Positions 52,355 through 61,285 are shown, counted from the stretch's first letter. The stretch is 64,000 bases of DNA from Halobacteriovorax marinus (GCA_002163155.1 MAAO01000008.1:1-64000); one strand, 5' to 3'. The notes: a model not told the origin generated them from the letters alone. Numbers and translations are program-made.

Positions 52355-52774
52355 CTATTTTACAAAGGGATTGACAAGGGGCGCCTTCGCTGCGCGCCAA
52401 GAGAATTTCCAACGACGGCCATCTGTGTCACTAAGGAAGAAATAGTGTAAGTGACCAACATTATGTATTTTGACATCATCCAGCACTTTACCTTCGTTAG
52501 TGACGAAAGTTATGCGGTAGCGATATTTTATAAATTCAACTTTCTGAATAAGACCCTTTAATTCGTTAAAAGAGTCTGTGAAAAAGTCCACAACCATACT
52601 AGTTGATAAACTCATATTGGGATCTTCTATAATTATAAGATTAAATTCATCGTTCTCGAGACGAATAGCTTCCCCTGAGAGGGACATTTCCATATCGAGC
52701 AACTCGCTAAGAAAGGAAGCAAGGGTATTTTTATCACGTGAATGGAGGGCCAATTGTCCTATTCTTAAACTCAT
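52355..52774 (-). CDS. VOC/glyoxalase-superfamily-like protein
   Basis: The product has 139 residues. It begins LRIGQLALHSRDKNTLASFLSELLDMEMSL, the usual start of a VOC module (strand, helix, 'LGle' turn), and ends near VGHLHYFFLSDTDGRRWKFS, like the second module's metal-site strand. The metal ligands are not clear, so function is open. It sits between the two S1 protease genes on the same strand but has its own spacing and no overlap. Confidence 0.6.
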   Translation of the reverse strand: MSLRIGQLALHSRDKNTLASFLSELLDMEMSLSGEAIRLENDEFNLIIIEDPNMSLSTSMVVDFFTDSFNELKGLIQKVEFIKYRYRITFVTNEGKVLDDVKIHNVGHLHYFFLSDTDGRRWKFSWRAAKAPLVNPFVK

Positions 52775-52835
52775 AGAACTATTTTAAATGATTTCTTAAT
52801 TTTCTGAAAGGTTTAATTGGGAGTTGAAGAAATTA

Positions 52836-52853
52836 AGCCTCACAGAAGTGAGG
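52836..52853 (-). terminator. Intrinsic terminator (minus strand)
   Basis: GCCTCAC at 52836-52842 and GTGAGGC at 52847-52853 form a perfect stem around AGAA, followed on the minus strand by TTAATTTC. It ends the protease gene at 52872 and is nearly the same hairpin as that behind the other paralogue. Confidence 0.7.
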
Positions 52854-52871
52854 CCATTGATTTAAATAGGA

Positions 52872-53894
52872 TTAATAATTGAAAGGGAATACGCCCCCGT
52901 GATCAGGATCTCCCCAAGGAAATGAAATAAAATTATCATCGTAATTTCTTGTCTCTGTGACTTCTGGTGCAACAGGACCAGGTCTTCCTGTAAGAAAAGA
53001 AATATTTGTAATTCTTGTCACGTCTTCACCGCGACAATCACCTTCTTTACAAGAATTCACTTCATAACAACTCTTTGTTTCATCAAGAGATACATAGTTA
53101 TAATCATCTTCACCGCGAACTAGAATTCCTTCTACAACACCGGAGTTTGCATTCATCACAACAGAGCCTGAGTTACCAGCGAAAGTATCTAAATTGGCCA
53201 CAAGGAAGAAGTCGTTGTCGTTCTTTCTAATTGATCCCTTGTCGTCAATGATTGACGGGAGTCCCGACGGATGACCAATAACGACGAGCTCGTCACTCTT
53301 GTCAATTTTTCCTTCTTTTCTAATACTAAGAGGAGTCACTCCTTCAACTTTTCTATCGAGACGAATAACAGCGTAATCATCTTTTGAGTTTTCATCTAAT
53401 GTCTGTTCCATAATCTCCACACAAGAGTAGACCTGTGAAGTTGTAAAGTATGGAGTTTTAGAATTTGTTTTTGTATCTTGAAAACCAAAGACCCATTTGT
53501 TGCTAGAACAATCCGTCGAACTTCTCATGCAATGTCCTGCGGTAACAAGGAATTGTTCACTTCCTTTTGCCACTAGGAAACCACTACAAATAGCAGGAGA
53601 GAGTGATTGTTCAAATCGTTCTCCATCACAGAGGTTCATCTCTACTTTAAGCGTGTCAGAGAAAACTTTCACGCTCTCAGGATGACGATCATCAACTTGA
53701 GGAAAACGAAGCTTATTCTTTGGGATCATGGCAGCAGTGGCCGTTGCCCAAGACTTGTATTCACTATTTTTTGAAAGTTCTGTAAGCACTCTATTATCGT
53801 CTCCGTAGACGACTTTATCAATATTGGATGAGGCACTAGAAACACCTACACTAATAACAAACGTACTGATCACACCAAGTAGTGCTAACTTCAT
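52872..53894 (-). CDS. Exported trypsin-like (S1) serine protease, longer paralogue
   Basis: The product is about 340 residues. The ATG at 53894 follows AAGGAG and opens a signal peptide (MKLALLGVISTFVISVGVSSASS). The triad is in VTAGHCM, KDDYAVIRLD and FAGNSGSVV. It differs from the 51390 protease by insertions before the triad and a Pro-rich C-terminal tail of about 45 residues (GRPGPVAPEVTE, then FPWGDPDHGG). Pairs of cysteines surround the active site. Both enzymes share VYGDDNR and HPSGLPS, pointing to duplication. Confidence 0.87.
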   Translation of the reverse strand: MKLALLGVISTFVISVGVSSASSNIDKVVYGDDNRVLTELSKNSEYKSWATATAAMIPKNKLRFPQVDDRHPESVKVFSDTLKVEMNLCDGERFEQSLSPAICSGFLVAKGSEQFLVTAGHCMRSSTDCSSNKWVFGFQDTKTNSKTPYFTTSQVYSCVEIMEQTLDENSKDDYAVIRLDRKVEGVTPLSIRKEGKIDKSDELVVIGHPSGLPSIIDDKGSIRKNDNDFFLVANLDTFAGNSGSVVMNANSGVVEGILVRGEDDYNYVSLDETKSCYEVNSCKEGDCRGEDVTRITNISFLTGRPGPVAPEVTETRNYDDNFISFPWGDPDHGGVFPFNY

Positions 53895-53999
53895 AAATTC
53901 TCCTTTATAATTCGTGCTCATTCATACGAAACCCTCTGTAATGACGCAAGAAGTTTAACAAAATCAACAAATTACACTTAGAAAACTGAGTATTTTTTA

Positions 54000-54026
54000 C
54001 GGTACGGGGGTACCTATCGTGATTAC
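54000..54026 (+). repeat. Left 27-base inverted repeat (REP-like)
   Basis: The sequence starts CGGTACGGGGGTACC and ends GTGATTAC. It is the reverse complement of 54753-54779. The hairpin core has a five-base stem with a GGGG loop. It lies seven bases beyond the transposase stop codon. Confidence 0.85.
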
Positions 54027-54032
54027 AAGAAC

Positions 54033-54656
54033 TTAATCTCGTGGTTTCTCTAAAATATTTCGGAGATATTTTGAAACTGAGTTACTTGCTTTAAAATTTG
54101 TTTTAGACAAAGAACTTTTCATCACCTTGTTGAACTCATTTCCAAAAGATCTCTCTAATAGTGATTTTTCTCTACTGTACTGAATATGGGGAACGTAATT
54201 TAAGAGTTTCGCTTCAAATCTAGAAAAGTGTAGCGAGCTATATGGATAACTAAAGCAATCACTAGTTATTTTGGCCCTTACTGGGTTCTGGTAAATATAT
54301 CTATATACATTGAATAAGTGGCCCCTGTGCTCAACGATACTCCACTTGTATCCATTGCTAAACTTATGATTAATATGGCCTGATTTCTTAGTAATTAGTT
54401 GGCTTAAGCGCAAGTTGAAATACATCATGAACTGATCTATGTCTTCGTTTGGAGTGGTAACAAGCAGGTGATAATGATTGGACATTAAAACAAAGCTATT
54501 AATTTCAACTGGCCTTTTTTTTAAAGCATAAATTAATGAAAGCTTGCAGATATCCCACACTTCGAAAATGGGAATATCAAACCAAGATTTATTATTAGTC
54601 CTCGTTGTTACGTGATAGGGAAATGTACTTTGGCGTATGAGTTTTATTCTCGGCAT
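54033..54656 (-). CDS. REP-associated tyrosine transposase (RAYT, Y1-Tnp/IS200-like)
   Basis: The product is about 207 residues from the ATG at 54656 (MPRIKLIRQSTFPYHVTTR). The HUH motif is HYH at 61-63 (LMSNHYHLLV) and the catalytic Tyr candidates are at 120-122 in YRYIYQNPVRA. These are single-strand DNA transposases that work on REP hairpins. An in-frame extension runs upstream through the repeat to 54824 but is hydrophobic and unlike the family. The gene is intact and bounded by its inverted repeats, so it may be active. Confidence 0.87.
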   Translation of the reverse strand: MPRIKLIRQSTFPYHVTTRTNNKSWFDIPIFEVWDICKLSLIYALKKRPVEINSFVLMSNHYHLLVTTPNEDIDQFMMYFNLRLSQLITKKSGHINHKFSNGYKWSIVEHRGHLFNVYRYIYQNPVRAKITSDCFSYPYSSLHFSRFEAKLLNYVPHIQYSREKSLLERSFGNEFNKVMKSSLSKTNFKASNSVSKYLRNILEKPRD

Positions 54657-54752
54657 GGGACTATCTATGCAACTTAAAATCACTAGTGACAAGATTATGA
54701 GAAAAGCTTGTTTGAAAAACTTCACAAATGAATAAAGACAAATTAACTTCTC

Positions 54753-54779
54753 GTAATCACGATAGGTACCCCCGTACCG
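54753..54779 (-). repeat. Right 27-base inverted repeat (REP-like), encodes the end of FolP
   Basis: This is the exact reverse complement of 54000-54026. Read on the minus strand it codes the last folP residues (VRGYLS) and the TGA stop, so the element borders or interrupts folP. Confidence 0.85.
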
Positions 54780-55581
54780 CCGTTTGAAAAACACGAGGAT
54801 CGTGTAGCCGAATAGTGATATCATAATTTGGAAATTCGTCCATCCATTGTCTTAACAGATGAGAATGAATGAGTTCACTATGCATTATTCTTTGCGACTT
54901 TTCCTCCTCTTGAGATAGTGCCTGTAAGAATGATTTTCTAGAGATTCCTATTAACCATCTATACTTGTCACTGCACCACTTATCTATGGACGTTAGCAGC
55001 TGGTAGTTTTGCTCCTTAGACTTTGCAAAGCCAAAACAAGGATCAAAGATCACCCTATTCATGACACCGGCCTGACTAAAGATCGCATGTGCTTCGCTAA
55101 AGTAGGAAACCAAGTCTATTTTCTCGCTCACGTAATTCATGTGATGACTTGTTTCATCTCTTGAAGGCACAAGGTTATGGGAATAAACATACGTGAAGGA
55201 ATACTCATCCATTAGGTCAAAGAGAGCTGAATCGATCACTCCGGAGACGTCATTCCAAATGATGTCTCCTTTAAAAGATGAACCTTTTAAAGATTCCAAA
55301 ATGAAGCGCATGGTTTCTATTTTATAGGTATCAAAGGAGAGGGTATCAGAACTTGAGAAGATATCACCGCTCTTAATTAGCTCTAAGAAAGGGACAAGCC
55401 TTTCAAGCTCAACCTGGTTGGATATGGCCTCATTAAAAGGTGCTGTTGATTCAGCTCCGAGATCAAAGATCTTAAGGCCATAACTTTTTAAATATTGAAT
55501 TTGTTTTTTAAAGGACTCGACGTGGTTAAACTCTCCACCGTCGGAGAAAGAATTAGGGGTGATATTAATCACCCCCATCAT
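54757..55581 (-). CDS. folP: Dihydropteroate synthase
   Basis: The product is about 274 residues from the ATG at 55581. The signature MMGVINITPNSFSDGG lies at the very start, with DPCFGFAKS, GISRKSFLQ and IRLHDPRV downstream, as in DHPS. It joins hydroxymethyl-dihydropterin diphosphate to p-aminobenzoate in folate synthesis. The frame extends to 55728 inside ftsH, so starts at 55653 or 55677 are possible; 55581 avoids the overlap but has a weak ribosome binding site. The last residues are supplied by the RAYT repeat, so the native C-terminus has been replaced. Confidence 0.85.
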   Translation of the reverse strand: MMGVINITPNSFSDGGEFNHVESFKKQIQYLKSYGLKIFDLGAESTAPFNEAISNQVELERLVPFLELIKSGDIFSSSDTLSFDTYKIETMRFILESLKGSSFKGDIIWNDVSGVIDSALFDLMDEYSFTYVYSHNLVPSRDETSHHMNYVSEKIDLVSYFSEAHAIFSQAGVMNRVIFDPCFGFAKSKEQNYQLLTSIDKWCSDKYRWLIGISRKSFLQALSQEEEKSQRIMHSELIHSHLLRQWMDEFPNYDITIRLHDPRVFQTAVRGYLS

Positions 55582-55606
55582 CTTGAAATTATTTTTTTTT
55601 GACTTA

Positions 55607-57547
55607 TTAAGAAGCGGAAACAGGATCTTTGCCTTCAGATGGTTTGTCACCATTCTTTTCTTCGGGCTTGTCACCATTATTTTCTTCGCTGGCCTTAGTT
55701 TCTGCTTTGGTCTCAACTGGCTTTTCACTTATGATTGGAACACCAATATCTTCACCAGCTACAAGAGCTTCAATTTGAGGAAAGTCTAGAGTTTCCCATA
55801 GGATTAACCCTTCAGTGATACGATCTAGCGCTTCTCTATTATCAGTGAGAATTTTTAAAGCAATCTTATAATTCGTATCAATGAAATTGTGAATTTCAGC
55901 ATCAATATCATTGGCAGTTTTTTCTGAGTAATCTACAGAGTCAGACGGTGGCCCTCCAAATGGTGAAGATCCTGGTCTTGAAAAGTTTCTTGGTCCCATC
56001 TTCACGGACATTCCCCAAGAACAAACCATACTGTGAGCAAGTTGAGTGGCCCTTTCAATATCGTTTGAGGCACCATTTGTTATTTCATTGAAGACAAGTT
56101 CTTCAGCACAACGTCCACCCATGAGAAATGAAATTAAGTTTTCAGATTTTGAAAGAGTAAGATTAAGCATATCTTCACTTGGAAGAGTTTGCGTTACACC
56201 CAAGGCACCACCTCTAGGCATAATTGATACTTTATGAATTGGATCTGTGTGTGGAAGCATCATTCCAACAAGTGTATGACCTGCTTCATGATAAGCAGTC
56301 ACACGCTTTTCCTTATCCGAGATAACCATCGATTTTCTCTCAGGCCCCATTAAGACCTTATCTTTCGCTGATTCAAAATCACTCATGTCTAGTTTAGATT
56401 TTCCAAGTTTTGCAGCAGTTAGGGCCGCTTCGTTTACAAGGTTTGCTAAATCAGCACCTGTAAATCCGGGAGTTCCCTTTGCGATAACTTCGAGATCAAC
56501 AGCTTCATTAAGAGGTGTTTTCTTAGAGTGAACTTTTAAGATTCCTAGACGTCCACGAACATCAGGAGAACCTACCATCACTCTTCTATCAAAACGACCT
56601 GGACGAAGAAGTGCAGGATCGAGAACATCAATTCTATTGGTAGCGGCCATAATGATGACGCCTTCATTAGATTCAAAACCATCCATTTCAACGAGTAACT
56701 GGTTTAGAGTTTGTTCACGCTCATCGTGTCCTCCACCCATACCGTGTCCACGGTGACGTCCAACAGCATCTATCTCATCAATAAAAATAATACAGGGAGC
56801 TTGTTTCTTACCTTGCTCAAATAGATCACGTACTCTTGAAGCACCTACACCTACAAACATTTCAACAAAGTCAGAACCTGAAATTGCAAAAAATGGCACA
56901 TCCGCTTCACCGGCCACGGCCCTTGCAAGTAAGGTTTTACCAGTACCAGGAGGTCCAACAAGGATACAACCCTTAGGAATTTTTCCTCCGAGTTTTGTGT
57001 ATTTCTTAGGGTCTCTGAGAAAATCAACAACTTCAAAAAGCTCTTCTTTCGCCTCTTGAACACCACTAACATCATCAAATGTCACTTTCTTGTCTTCAGC
57101 GGTAAGGAGTTTTGCCTTAGACTTTCCAAAACTCATGGCCTTTCCGCCACCTGATTGTAATTGCTTTAGGAAGAACCAAAAGAGAACAAAGAGAATGAGC
57201 ATCGGGGCCCATTGAACGAGAAGAGTCGTAAAAAGACTTCCCGATTGTTCCTTTTGATATTTTAAGCTGACACCATTTTCTAAGAGAAACTTCTTAGTGT
57301 ACTCATCAGTCTTAGCTATAACTGTAAAATTACCACCGTTTTCATAACTCTCCTTGTACTTACCTTTAATAGCAAGGTCTCCAAGAAAGGTTACGTCTTC
57401 GATGAACTTTGATTTTACTTGATGTAAGAAAGTTGAGTAATCAACGACCTTTTCTTTATTCATAGATTGGTTAGTGGCCTGCCATATTAGAACCATAGCA
57501 AGAAATAGGAAAATCCAAAGGGTCCAAGTTTTTTGTTGTTGTTTCAT
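55607..57547 (-). CDS. ftsH: ATP-dependent zinc metalloprotease FtsH
   Basis: The product has 646 residues. Two membrane segments lie at about 8-24 and 107-127 with a periplasmic loop between. The AAA domain has Walker A GPPGTGKT at 198-205, Walker B IIFIDE at 253-258 and the SRH. The zinc site is HEAGH at 420-424. The C-terminal tail (about 605-646) is Glu, Lys and Asp rich with a repeated NGDKPEE/NGDKPSE unit. FtsH degrades membrane and unstable soluble proteins. It lies between tilS and folP on the same strand, a conserved arrangement in many bacteria. Confidence 0.96.
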   Translation of the reverse strand: MKQQQKTWTLWIFLFLAMVLIWQATNQSMNKEKVVDYSTFLHQVKSKFIEDVTFLGDLAIKGKYKESYENGGNFTVIAKTDEYTKKFLLENGVSLKYQKEQSGSLFTTLLVQWAPMLILFVLFWFFLKQLQSGGGKAMSFGKSKAKLLTAEDKKVTFDDVSGVQEAKEELFEVVDFLRDPKKYTKLGGKIPKGCILVGPPGTGKTLLARAVAGEADVPFFAISGSDFVEMFVGVGASRVRDLFEQGKKQAPCIIFIDEIDAVGRHRGHGMGGGHDEREQTLNQLLVEMDGFESNEGVIIMAATNRIDVLDPALLRPGRFDRRVMVGSPDVRGRLGILKVHSKKTPLNEAVDLEVIAKGTPGFTGADLANLVNEAALTAAKLGKSKLDMSDFESAKDKVLMGPERKSMVISDKEKRVTAYHEAGHTLVGMMLPHTDPIHKVSIMPRGGALGVTQTLPSEDMLNLTLSKSENLISFLMGGRCAEELVFNEITNGASNDIERATQLAHSMVCSWGMSVKMGPRNFSRPGSSPFGGPPSDSVDYSEKTANDIDAEIHNFIDTNYKIALKILTDNREALDRITEGLILWETLDFPQIEALVAGEDIGVPIISEKPVETKAETKASEENNGDKPEEKNGDKPSEGKDPVSAS

Positions 57548-57703
57548 TCTCTTCCTTAAAAAGTTTGTCTAAATCAGTCCGCTCGGTGGACGTCATACTC
57601 ATGTGATCTATTTTAGTAAGCATAAATCAATCATTCAAGTATCTTAACTCGAAAAGTGAATTAAGTTTATCAAATTCTAGTTTTGTCACATAGCATAGGG
57701 AAA

Positions 57704-58990
57704 TTAATTATAAAATTGAAGATCTTGACGCGACTGATCAAGGACGTTTGATAGGCTTGAAAACCAAATATCGTTCTCTAAACAATAGGTCGTAGTCTTG
57801 GGTAACAAGGGATGAGAGGTCTTTAATCCCTTCATTTTCATCTGATTACTGCTTGGACCAAACATCATAGAGGGAAAAACGACCTCTTTATTATATAAGA
57901 GCTTACTTTTCAGACCACCCACAGAAATCTGCGAAGCTATATTCCTATCCTTTAATTTTCTAAGAACTTCCTCGTCCAATACTTTTAAACTCTGTTCACC
58001 TTCTTCATGAACTATGAAGAGCACTCCTTTTAAAGCATAACCTTTTACTTTGCCGGAGAAAATCATCGGTCCTTTACGACCTGACTTTGCCATCTCAATA
58101 TACTTTAGAACTTGTTTGTGAAGACTTCCTCTATTGGAGCTAGATAGCTCTTTAATCGCTTCTGAGATGAGAGGTGCTAATCCTTCAAAGTTTGATTTGT
58201 AATCTAGATTTATAAAGGAGACTCCTCCCCTATGCCATTGCTTCTTTAAAACACGACTGACTTTCTTTGGGAAAATACTTTTTCCATAGTCCTGGGCCAT
58301 TTGATTAGACCTATTCACATAGTGTTTTAAAAGTTTTGGATAACGTTCTTTAAGAGGGCCCCCAATGACCTGTCTTAGAAAATTTCTATCATAACGAGTG
58401 TCTAAATTGCTCGCGTCCTCCATCCATACGAGACTTGCGTTCACAGCAAATCTCTGTAAATGTGCTTTAGTTAAGCACATGAGTGGTCGAGTAATACGTC
58501 CATTTCTAACCGGAATGCCGAGACTTGATTCAATACTAGAAGAGCGCAACTGCTGCATGAGACTCCACTCAAATGAGTCATCTATATGATGAGCAAGCAC
58601 GAGGTCTTCCTGTTTAGAAAGATTCTTAAAGAAGATTTCATGTCTCTGCTTTCTGGCATTATTTTCAAAATTACTCTGCTCTAAATCCATCTTTATTTGA
58701 AAGACTGTAAGATCAACATCTAAATTCTTACAGTACTTATGAATGAACTCTTCTTCGAGCTTAGTCTCTGCTCTTGTGCCATGATTAATATGAATAGCGC
58801 GCACCTTTGGAGCACCTCTATTCACCTCAAGCCACTTCAAGATATAAAGTAAAGTTATCGAGTCCACGCCAGCAGAGAGCCCTAGACACAAGGCTTTTGA
58901 TTCAAAGAGTTTTGCACTCTGAGCAAAGCTCAAAACATGCTCTAAAACTTTGTAATTAAATTTATTTTGCGTAGTATCTAAGAGATTCAT
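57704..58990 (-). CDS. tilS: tRNA(Ile)-lysidine synthase
   Basis: The product has 428 residues. The PP-loop ATP site is GLSAGVDSITLL at 37-48, with Ala in the place of the more common Gly of SGGxDS. HINHGTR and RITRPLMCLTK-type segments follow, as in TilS, and C-terminal domains match the family by position. It makes lysidine at C34 of the CAT tRNA-Ile. It lies upstream of ftsH on the same strand. A CAT tRNA gene is 200 bases away on the other strand. Confidence 0.92.
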   Translation of the reverse strand: MNLLDTTQNKFNYKVLEHVLSFAQSAKLFESKALCLGLSAGVDSITLLYILKWLEVNRGAPKVRAIHINHGTRAETKLEEEFIHKYCKNLDVDLTVFQIKMDLEQSNFENNARKQRHEIFFKNLSKQEDLVLAHHIDDSFEWSLMQQLRSSSIESSLGIPVRNGRITRPLMCLTKAHLQRFAVNASLVWMEDASNLDTRYDRNFLRQVIGGPLKERYPKLLKHYVNRSNQMAQDYGKSIFPKKVSRVLKKQWHRGGVSFINLDYKSNFEGLAPLISEAIKELSSSNRGSLHKQVLKYIEMAKSGRKGPMIFSGKVKGYALKGVLFIVHEEGEQSLKVLDEEVLRKLKDRNIASQISVGGLKSKLLYNKEVVFPSMMFGPSSNQMKMKGLKTSHPLLPKTTTYCLENDIWFSSLSNVLDQSRQDLQFYN

Positions 58991-59035
58991 ATTTATAACT
59001 TATAGAAAATTATAGAGTTTTTCTACAATTATCTG

Positions 59036-59064
59036 TTGACTGTATTAATTTGCTCTATTACTAT
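59036..59064 (+). promoter_or_regulatory. Predicted sigma-70 promoter for the tRNA-Met transcript
   Basis: TTGACT at 59036-59041 and TACTAT at 59059-59064 are separated by 17 bases, close to consensus. It precedes the tRNA-like remnant at 59088 and the intact tRNA at 59189, so both would be on one transcript. It is divergent from tilS. Confidence 0.65.
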
Positions 59065-59087
59065 GGCCTACACTTAAGACAATATAT

Positions 59088-59126
59088 GGCCTGGTAGCTC
59101 TGTTAATAAGAGCATCGGAATCATAA
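59088..59126 (+). pseudogene. Decayed 5' half of a CAT tRNA
   Basis: The spacing of a tRNA is kept: a seven-base acceptor-like arm GGCCTGG, TA at positions 8-9, D-stem GCTC/GAGC around a nine-base loop, one linker base, a five-base arm TCGGA, and a seven-base loop ATCATAA with CAT in the anticodon place. The 3' half (anticodon, T and acceptor strands) cannot be found, and the D loop has lost the GG pair. It is therefore a remnant upstream of the intact tRNA. Confidence 0.6.
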
Positions 59127-59188
59127 TGTAAAATAAGATATTGATGTTGACGCTGCAAAGTTGAAACATTATATATAAAAAAGTAGTA

Positions 59189-59265
59189 CGCCCATTAGCT
59201 CAGTTGGTTAGAGCGCAGCATTCATAACGCTGAGGTCACAAGTTCAAATCTCGTATGGGCGACCA
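59189..59265 (+). tRNA. tRNA-Met (CAT anticodon, elongator type)
   Basis: The 77-base gene folds fully: acceptor CGCCCAT/ATGGGCG, D-stem GCTC/GAGC, anticodon CAT at 59223-59225, variable AGGTC, T-loop TTCAAAT, with CCA encoded. Like E. coli elongator tRNA-Met it carries GGTCACA and an A-C mismatch in the T stem. It is not initiator type (C1-G72 is paired and the anticodon stem lacks three G-C pairs). Because pairs C4-G69 and C5-G68, which I recall as favouring TilS, are present, tRNA-Ile2 is a minor alternative. Confidence 0.88.
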
Positions 59266-59372
59266 CTTTTTACCTATTCAATTTCAAATCCCTTAAAATT
59301 CTCATAAATTCGTCATAACTAGCAAAGTTTTTCAGCAGAGAGATTTGGATGGCAGATTGTAATCTAAAGAAA

Positions 59373-59852
59373 TTATTTTTTGATAAGGTATTTATCCATA
59401 CTCTCACCTTTCTTCGGAGAAACTTCTTTGGAAAATTTTAATTCTTCTTCTGAAAGTGGCAAGTACCCTCGATCATAGTTCCAACCAAAGCCCCATCGAT
59501 AACTCGTTTTATAATTCGGTTTTCCCCAAAAACGTACTCCCATATACATGAGAATCGCTAAAGTATTTGAAAAAGTATCTCTAAGGCAAACTTTTAGTGA
59601 ATCATCTGCAATATCTCTTTCTTTTTCAGTACCACCACGCCAATAAGCTAAATCATGGTTAAAACAACACTTTAACCAGGCCTTTGGTTTTGCTTGAGTA
59701 CCGTCTGGCCAGGCGGAGCAACCATCGGACATGAAAGGATTGAGTTGTTTAGATAGAGGAGCGCTTGAGAAGTCAGAGATCTCATCTCGCGAAGTTGGAT
59801 TATGAGCGCAAGAGAGAACTAATAGAGAAAGAAATGGTAGTAAGTATTTCAT
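59373..59852 (-). CDS. Lipoprotein with phospholipase A2-like motif
   Basis: The product is about 159 residues. A signal ends in the lipobox LVLSC (Cys15). The motif CCFNHDLAYWRGG at 62-74 matches the PLA2 CCxxHDxxY active site with His66 and Asp67. DGCSAWPDG near 43-51 is the probable calcium-site region. It thus looks like a small secreted phospholipase A2 tethered to the outer membrane, but activity is inferred. The upstream intergenic region holds only the tRNA gene. Confidence 0.6.
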   Translation of the reverse strand: MKYLLPFLSLLVLSCAHNPTSRDEISDFSSAPLSKQLNPFMSDGCSAWPDGTQAKPKAWLKCCFNHDLAYWRGGTEKERDIADDSLKVCLRDTFSNTLAILMYMGVRFWGKPNYKTSYRWGFGWNYDRGYLPLSEEELKFSKEVSPKKGESMDKYLIKK

Positions 59853-59894
59853 CACTACCAATTTATAATATGTTGAAAGAAAAATATAGTGAAT

Positions 59895-61055
59895 TTAATT
59901 TACAACAGGGAACTCTATAGAAAACGTTGTACCCATGTGATTCGTTTTGAGAAGATGAAGATTGCCATTCATATCTTCTAAGATACTCTTAGAAAGAGAA
60001 AGCCCAAGACCAGTTCCTTTACCAGCAGGTTTTGTTGTATAAAATGACTCAAATATCTTTGATACATGTTGATCACTAATACCTGGTCCATTATCTGAGA
60101 CCAATATTTGAATTTTATCTTTTATTTTTTGTGTTTGAATTTTAATAACATTTTTCTGATGATTTTTAATGAAAGCATCCTTGGAGTTATAGAGAAGATT
60201 GAGAATGACCTGTTGAAAACCACCTGTACTTCCATGAGTTATAACATCATCAGAATGAAGCTCGAGCACTATATCAACCCCATCATTTTTAAAAATATTT
60301 TCAACTAGAACAGACGACTCTATTACGGACTTATTGATTTCAAAGTTTTGATAATCAAGTTCATCAATACGTGAATAAGTACGAAGACCTGTGACAATTT
60401 TTGTTATTCGTTCAAGACTCTTCTTTTGAATATTATAAAGCCTCTCGTGTTGATCATCTAAAGAAGTCAACTTTGAGAGCTTCTTAGAAGTCGCAAATAA
60501 AATAGTGAGAGGATTATTTATTTCATGAGCAACACCAGCGGAAATTTCCCCTAACGTGGCCAATTTGGCTTGATGCAGTTTTTCAACAAGCCCATTTTTC
60601 TCATCAGTAATGTCTTTGCAGGTTCCCAACATTTTAAAAGGTTTCCCTGCCGTATCAAAGTATATTTTTGCATTATTGTGAAGAGTTCTAATTTGCCCAT
60701 CTGCACGTCTAATTTTATAGGTAATATCATAAGGCGTATTAGAATTTTCAGTACGCGTGGAAATAGCTTTAATGAGCTCACGGTACTCAGGAAGAACGGC
60801 CTTATAGAAATCGATGGACGTGATTCTCTTCTTCAGTGGATTTAAGCCAAATATTCTGTAAGTAAGCGGTGACCAGTGGAGTTTATTAGTACCAAGGTTT
60901 CTATACCAAGTCCCAATTTGCGATATATCTTCCAATTCATCATGAGATTCTCTAAAGACTTTAAGTTCATCTTTAAAAGATTTATTCTTGCTGTAGATAA
61001 AGTTCACCAGCACGAAAATGACAAATATATTAGCAATGATTAGCAGCAGATCCAT
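59895..61055 (-). CDS. Membrane PAS-domain histidine kinase
   Basis: The product has 386 residues. One membrane segment lies at about 2-22, then a PAS domain (about 45-152) ending in GTCKDITDEK. The HisKA phospho-site is His177 (AGVAHEINNPL), and HATPase_c follows with LLYNSKDAF, DNGPGI and GKGTGLGLSLSKSIL. The dimerisation type is NtrB-like. No response regulator gene adjoins. It is followed in the same direction by the phospholipase-like lipoprotein, 40 bases on. Confidence 0.9.
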   Translation of the reverse strand: MDLLLIIANIFVIFVLVNFIYSKNKSFKDELKVFRESHDELEDISQIGTWYRNLGTNKLHWSPLTYRIFGLNPLKKRITSIDFYKAVLPEYRELIKAISTRTENSNTPYDITYKIRRADGQIRTLHNNAKIYFDTAGKPFKMLGTCKDITDEKNGLVEKLHQAKLATLGEISAGVAHEINNPLTILFATSKKLSKLTSLDDQHERLYNIQKKSLERITKIVTGLRTYSRIDELDYQNFEINKSVIESSVLVENIFKNDGVDIVLELHSDDVITHGSTGGFQQVILNLLYNSKDAFIKNHQKNVIKIQTQKIKDKIQILVSDNGPGISDQHVSKIFESFYTTKPAGKGTGLGLSLSKSILEDMNGNLHLLKTNHMGTTFSIEFPVVN

Positions 61056-61141
61056 AAGCGAGAGAACTTACTACAGGATGATCTATTTATCTATCTAACT
61101 CTTTAGACATGAATAAAATTGAGGTTTTCTTTAGAATTGAA

Positions 61142-61285
61142 TCAATTCACATATTCAATCTTATCAACATTCGCTTCATTGAATTCTTTAGGAGAATACT
61201 TGAGATAGGTTGCAAGTATGACAAGAAGAATAATAATCCCAAAGAGAAATTGCATGACTAGTTTAATCGTATCATTCGTATCCAC
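61142..61285 (-). CDS. Small single-pass membrane protein (47 residues)
   Basis: The frame starts at GTG (61285), with AAAGG eight bases upstream, and encodes about 47 residues. One strong hydrophobic helix is visible (FLFGIIILLVILATYL), preceded by an acidic and followed by a charged tail ending at TGA. A shorter start at ATG 10 codons in would still keep the helix. It lies between the kinase and the small membrane protein gene at 61371. It resembles a genuine short membrane peptide but has no recognised family. Confidence 0.5.
   Translation of the reverse strand: MDTNDTIKLVMQFLFGIIILLVILATYLKYSPKEFNEANVDKIEYVN

Larger units (their letters stand above)
54000..54779. mobile_element. RAYT unit bracketed by 27-base inverted repeats
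   Basis: A 780-base unit contains a Y1/RAYT transposase and is bounded by exact 27-base inverted repeats at 54000-54026 and 54753-54779. Each repeat contains GGTACGGGGGTACC, itself able to form a hairpin with stem GGTAC/GTACC, as REP sequences do. The right repeat supplies the last codons and the stop of folP. The base at each end is consistent with a single insertion into the 3' end of folP or just behind it. No other copy of the repeat was noticed in the window. Confidence 0.75.

Noticed and set aside
59189-59265. Calling the CAT tRNA as tRNA-Ile2 because tilS is close by
   Set aside because: The variable and T-arm sequence, including the A-C mismatch, match elongator tRNA-Met. The acceptor pairs that could suit TilS are not enough alone.
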